Shown here piece after piece: positions 61,460 through 64,000 of a stretch of DNA of 64,000 bases. This DNA comes from Pachypanchax playfairii (Eukaryota; Chordata; Actinopteri; Cyprinodontiformes; Aplocheilidae). The notes beneath the pieces were generated by a model. That model had not been told where the DNA came from, did no database searches, and saw only the letters and a list, made by a program, of their open reading frames with translations. Each line of letters opens with the position of its first letter. Positions within the stretch are counted from its first letter, which is position 1. A program made the translations under genes and the position numbers. The stretch covers positions 264,155-328,154 of the forward strand of contig SSNP01000192.1 in the NCBI GenBank assembly GCA_006937955.1, written 5' to 3'.

Positions 61460-61470
61460 TAATCGGATTA
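61460..61470 (+). promoter_or_regulatory. P3-type K50 paired-class homeodomain dimer site (TAATCGGATTA)
   Basis: TAATCGGATTA is the exact reverse complement of TAATCCGATTA, the palindromic site selected by paired-class homeodomains that carry lysine at position 50. The encoded Gsc protein has K50, so it is a candidate for self-binding. The site lies 149 bp upstream of the TATA box. Negative autoregulation of goosecoid through a palindromic homeodomain site in its own promoter is, from memory, described in other vertebrates; occupancy here is inferred. Confidence 0.7.
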
Positions 61471-61529
61471 CTTTGCAGAAAGAGGCTCCGTGACTCTGCG
61501 GCACATTTCCTACAGTCTGCAAACAGTGC

Positions 61530-61553
61530 GGATTATCTTAATTTAATTAATTC
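61530..61553 (+). promoter_or_regulatory. Homeodomain site cluster: GGATTA plus TAATTTAATTA
   Basis: GGATTA at 61530-61535 is a K50 half-site. TAATTTAATTA at 61539-61549 has the P3 spacing (TAAT, three bases, ATTA) used by paired-like dimers such as Mix-type factors. In Xenopus the gsc distal and proximal elements are known targets of Mix-family/Smad and Siamois-type homeodomain inputs. Correspondence with those elements is inferred from site type and position, about 70-90 bp upstream of TATA. Confidence 0.5.
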
Positions 61554-61605
61554 TCAATACACAGATCTGCGGCCCTTCACGCACACAGCAGCAGCCCCTG
61601 CGCGA

Positions 61606-61613
61606 TGACGTCA
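61606..61613. promoter_or_regulatory. Full CRE palindrome TGACGTCA
   Basis: A perfect cAMP-response-element octamer ends 5 bp before the TATA box. The close spacing suggests a core-promoter CREB/ATF site. Binding is inferred. Confidence 0.55.
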
Positions 61614-61618
61614 CAGCC

Positions 61619-61626
61619 TATAAGAG
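61619..61626 (+). promoter_or_regulatory. gsc: gsc TATA box (TATAAGAG)
   Basis: TATAAGAG lies 205 bp upstream of the start codon. A start site about 25-32 bp downstream, near 61645-61655, would give a 5' UTR of roughly 180 nt. It is the only good TATA match between the homeodomain sites and the ATG. Confidence 0.65.
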
Positions 61627-61729
61627 CAGCTCCGCGCGCAGCTGACCTCCCAAAACCACCAGTCCGCATTCTGAACAGGAGCGCGCTCTGCCGCGCGTTC
61701 AGAGGATAGAAAAACGCAGCCGCGTCATC

Positions 61730-61747
61730 ATGTCGTCTTCTGTCTGA
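61730..61747 (+). promoter_or_regulatory. Upstream ORF of 5 codons in the predicted gsc 5' UTR
   Basis: ATG at 61730 with A at -3 opens a frame of five codons (MSSSV) ending in TGA at 61745-61747, 83 nt before the gsc start codon. If transcription starts near 61650 this uORF is in the leader and could reduce or tune translation. Usage is inferred. Confidence 0.4.
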
Positions 61748-61830
61748 ACTTTCTCTCCGCAGCTGGAGTTTCTGTTTTGAGAACAAGTTTCAGCTCCCGG
61801 TTCCTCCGTTTCACCCCGCGCAGCCGCGTG

Positions 61831-62125
61831 ATGCCCGCCGGGATGTTTAGCATCGACAGCATCCTGTCCGCTCGGCCGAGCTGTAAGGAGCCGCTGCTGC
61901 TGCACCGGAGCGGCCCGCTGGTGCTGCCCGCCGGCCTCACGGACTCCATCTACACCGACTACAGCGGACTGGCTCCCCCCGGAGTTCACGCTGTGACCGG
62001 AACCAGGATCGGATATAACGGCTATTACTATGGACAGCTGCAGGTCCAGGGCCCCGGAGGAGGTCCGCCGTGCTGCGGGGCCGTGCCCGGCCTCAGTCCG
62101 CAGCAATGCCCCTGTTTCCCCGCAG
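61831..62125 (+). CDS. gsc: gsc exon 1 coding part (residues 1-98 plus one base)
   Basis: Encodes the eh1 repressor motif and a Gly/Tyr/Pro-rich segment (GYNGYYYGQ at about residues 61-69, PGGGPPCCG further on). The donor is CAG|GTAGGA at 62125/62126, leaving one base (G) of a glycine codon, completed by exon 2. The GC-rich exon also leaves a long antisense open frame that has no support as a gene. Confidence 0.95.
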
Positions 62126-62886
62126 GTAGGACAAGCAACGCCCCCCTGAGCTGCACCCACGTCAGCTTCTCACTTTAAATCAGATCTGTTTGTAAAAGAC
62201 TTCCGGGCTCCTGTAAATAGTCTAATCAGCTGATTTACTCGTTAATGATCTCATCCCGGAAGCTTGTTCTACTCCTCAGGTTTTATGTTTGGGGATTTTT
62301 AGGTGTTTGTAAATTGAGTCAAACAAAATGTGAACAATCGCACAGAAACTGTATATGGAGTTTGATGCACGAACCGAAACTTGTTTCCAAACATCATCTC
62401 CTTAGTTTGTTTTGTTCCGGCTGCAGTTTTGTTTTGTCTAATCAGACCAAAGCGCGTGCAGCTTCACTGCAACAAACAGGCGGTTTGAGCGCGCGCTCTA
62501 AACACGAGCTGTAAAAACTGATTTCATGTAACTCATTACGCTGCTATACTGAACACGCTTTTCTTGCTCCCTGTTACCGCCCTGCAGGCTACGACAGTCC
62601 TGGTTCGGTTCTGATCTCCCCGGTTCCCCATCACATGATGTCCTACATGAACATGGGCAGCCTGTCACGCACAGAGCTGCAGCTCCTCAACCAGCTGCAC
62701 TGCCGCAGGAAGCGGAGACACAGGACAATCTTCACCGACGAGCAGCTGGAAGCTCTGGAGGGCCTCTTCCAGGAGACCAAGTACCCTGACGTGGGCACGC
62801 GAGAGCAGCTGGCCCGCAAGGTCCACCTGAGGGAGGAGAAGGTCGAGGTCAGACACCTTTTTATTGAATATTACAAACTCTTCTGA

Positions 62887-62927
<41 letters not shown>

Positions 62928-63690
62928 GCCTATATTGTTATTTTCTGTTTTAAAATATAAAATTTAAAGATGTTTAATCATTACTATATTTTGTTTTTTA
63001 ACTTATTTGATTTCAACGACCTGTTGGATTTGATTTATGCTTCAGAAATTTGGGACTGAGTAAAAATGTAAATTTAATGAAAAACTGAAATAAATTAAAT
63101 ATAAATATTTAAGAAAATAATTTAGAAACTGAAATCAACAAAACCTTTATAAATTGAAATAATAATAATAATACATTTAAACATCTTTAAATGTAATATT
63201 TGAAAACAGAAAATAACAATATAGGATAATAATAATAATAATAATAATAACATTAACAGAGATATTTTATATTATTTTATCTTTATATGATCCAAGAACA
63301 CGGCCGTTCACGCCGGTAAATTATTTGAGAAATGATAATTTCGACAATGAAATAAGTTCTTGATTATTTATAAAATGTAATCTGCATGTTTGTGTTTAAA
63401 CGACAGACAGATTTCTGAAATGAAAAAACTGAAGAACGCGTCTAACTTCCCGCAGACAGAATCAATAAAGATTCATTGTTCGAGTTTCTCTCTGGAGAAC
63501 TCAGAAGCCGGAAGTATCGGAGCGGTAACTGTTCTTTTGTCTGCAGGTGTGGTTCAAGAACCGTCGGGCCAAGTGGAGGAGGCAGAAGCGCTCCTCCTCG
63601 GAGGAGTCCGAGAACTCTCAGAAATGGAACAAAAACACCAAAATCGAGAAACCGGACGGAACGAAAAGCGACGTGGACTCGGACAGCTGA
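61831..63690 (+). CDS. gsc: Goosecoid homeobox transcription factor (3 exons, 232 aa)
   Basis: Joined exons 61831-62125, 62588-62847 and 63547-63690 give a 232-residue protein, near the usual vertebrate Gsc length of about 230-257. It opens [23 protein letters not shown] at residues 6-12 is the engrailed-homology (eh1/GEH) motif that recruits Groucho/TLE co-repressors. The homeodomain spans residues 140-199, with F147, W187, K189 (position 50, bicoid-type specificity) and N190 (position 51, adenine contact). The C-terminal tail is Ser/Glu/Lys-rich and ends SDVDSDS. In vertebrates Gsc is a nuclear repressor of the gastrula organizer and of later craniofacial tissue. All splice sites are GT-AG and phases match. 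The ATG at 61831 is the first in-frame one; Met5 could be an alternative start. No disruption is seen, so the gene appears intact. Confidence 0.97.
62126..62587 (+). other. gsc: gsc intron 1 (462 bp, GT-AG)
   Basis: Begins GTAGGA and ends in a pyrimidine-rich stretch and CCCTGCAG. The open frame at 62245-62514 lies entirely in the intron and resembles no known protein. Confidence 0.93.
62588..62847 (+). CDS. gsc: gsc exon 2 coding part (residues 99-185)
   Basis: Starts by completing the split glycine codon and reads [18 protein letters not shown], then most of the homeodomain from KRRHRTIFT at residue 140 to EEKVE at 181-185. The frame runs in phase 0 into exon 3. The donor is GAG|GTCAGA at 62847/62848. 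This exon boundary within helix 3, between E and VWF, is the position I expect for Gsc genes. Confidence 0.95.
62888..62976 (+). repeat. Inverted repeat arm 1 with (ATT)n tail, gsc intron 2
   Basis: An (ATT)n run leads into a core of about 50 bp that recurs as its reverse complement at 63178-63250 with only about four mismatches. The longest perfect block is 23 bp, and another perfect block ends in AAAGATGTTTA. Confidence 0.9.
63178..63250 (-). repeat. Inverted repeat arm 2 with (AAT)n tail, gsc intron 2
   Basis: Reverse complement of arm 1 at 62888-62976, separated from it by 201 bp. The intron transcript could fold into a long stem. The pair may derive from a small palindromic (MITE-like) element or from an inverted local duplication. 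Confidence 0.9.
63547..63690 (+). CDS. gsc: gsc exon 3 coding part (residues 186-232, stop TGA)
   Basis: Starts at GTGTGGTTCAAG after the acceptor CTGCAG and encodes [15 protein letters not shown], the end of recognition helix 3 with K50 and N51, followed by a short acidic/serine tail ending at TGA 63688-63690. Confidence 0.96.
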   Translation: MWFKNRRAKWRRQKRSSSEESENSQKWNKNTKIEKPDGTKSDVDSDS

Positions 63691-63885
63691 TAGAGAAGCA
63701 CGCGAGCCATGGTCACGTGATGTGATGTTGCACACCTGTACATATCTACATTTTATTATTGACTTTTATTTATATTTAATTTAAAGTGTTTCTGTTACGT
63801 TTGACGCGCACGGAGGGCACGCAGTGTCCAGCCGCGATCAAGTTGTAACATATTTGTGGATAATAAATGTTGTGCACGCGCCCGA
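63691..63885 (+). other. gsc: gsc 3' UTR (predicted)
   Basis: Short untranslated region between the stop codon and the expected cleavage point, about 15-25 nt after the AATAAA signal. Its length is predicted only from the signal. Confidence 0.6.
63862..63867 (+). terminator. gsc: Polyadenylation signal AATAAA of gsc
   Basis: Canonical AATAAA 172 bp after the stop codon, followed at about 63890-63903 by a GT-rich element (TGTTGTGGTTGCGG), the normal arrangement for vertebrate 3' end formation. Confidence 0.8.
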
Positions 63886-64000
63886 CCTGTTGTGGTTGCG
63901 GTGCACGAGCTCGTGTGTTATTAATCTGAAACACACGCCCAAACAAACATAATGAAATAAAATAAAACAACAACAAACGAATAATAAGAATAACGATCCG

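Larger units (their letters stand above)
62848..63546 (+). other. gsc: gsc intron 2 (699 bp, GT-AG), very AT-rich
   Basis: Begins GTCAGA and ends TTTTGTCTGCAG. It contains two opposed copies of a segment carrying (ATT)n/(AAT)n tails, annotated separately. No coding content. Confidence 0.93.

Noticed and set aside
61777..61830. N-terminal extension of gsc from 61777
   Set aside because: The in-frame extension begins with TTG, not ATG, and the protein from the ATG at 61831 already starts like known Gsc proteins.
61699..62160. Antisense gene opposite gsc exon 1 (153 codons)
   Set aside because: It is the GC-rich shadow of exon 1; no promoter, splice pattern or family match on the minus strand.
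62635..62886. Separate homeobox gene starting at Met 62635
   Set aside because: This frame is gsc exon 2 read through its donor into intron 2; the acceptor at 62587 and phase agreement join it to exon 1.

Overview
The window looks like a piece of a teleost fish (at least vertebrate) nuclear chromosome. The evidence is one clear vertebrate gene, goosecoid (gsc), with three short exons, GT-AG introns, a TATA box and an AATAAA signal. It sits at the right end in about 2 kb of sequence. The compact introns (462 and 699 bp) suggest a fish; the species cannot be named from sequence alone. I found no other protein-coding gene, tRNA, rRNA, CRISPR array or recognisable transposon coding region.

Layout: 1-860 is unique sequence. 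861-2780 is a GGGTC/TGGTC pentanucleotide array. 2781-4455 is unique. 4456-10210 is a 15-bp minisatellite (GGTCCTGCAGATGTT type). 10211-11210 is unique. 11211-13145 is a CTCCATCCAC/CTCCTCCAG array. 13146-19856 is unique and holds several blocks that look like non-coding regulatory sequence. 19857-26266 is a CpG-rich 19-bp minisatellite. 26361-26758 is a GAGACAYA array. 26759-29133 is unique. 29134-53886 is a 24.75-kb array built of 8-bp AACACAGT and 10-bp AACACTCAGT-type units. 53944-54426 is a 25-bp pyrimidine-rich array. 54427-61600 is unique upstream sequence of gsc. 61606-63885 is the gsc promoter and gene.

The seven large arrays total about 41.65 kb, or about 65% of the window. They are not obviously related to one another. 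All the very long open reading frames in the window are by-products of these arrays: their units lack stop codons on one or both strands. They should not be annotated as proteins. The 19-bp array is extreme, being open in all six frames over about 4.5 kb.

Functionally, the window can be read as the gsc gene plus its 5' regulatory domain, with that domain stretched by tandem arrays. The proximal promoter contains a TAATCGGATTA palindrome, which is the dimer site preferred by K50 paired-class homeodomains. Gsc itself has lysine 50, so direct autoregulation is plausible. A second P3-type site, a GGATTA site and a CRE next to the TATA box complete the visible promoter. I did not find a convincing new molecular system. 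The most unusual features are the array cluster, the CpG-decay pattern and cassettes inside the 24.75-kb array, the frame-independent 19-bp array, the promoter palindrome, a nuclear-receptor-type palindrome at 59.2 kb and a large inverted repeat in gsc intron 2.
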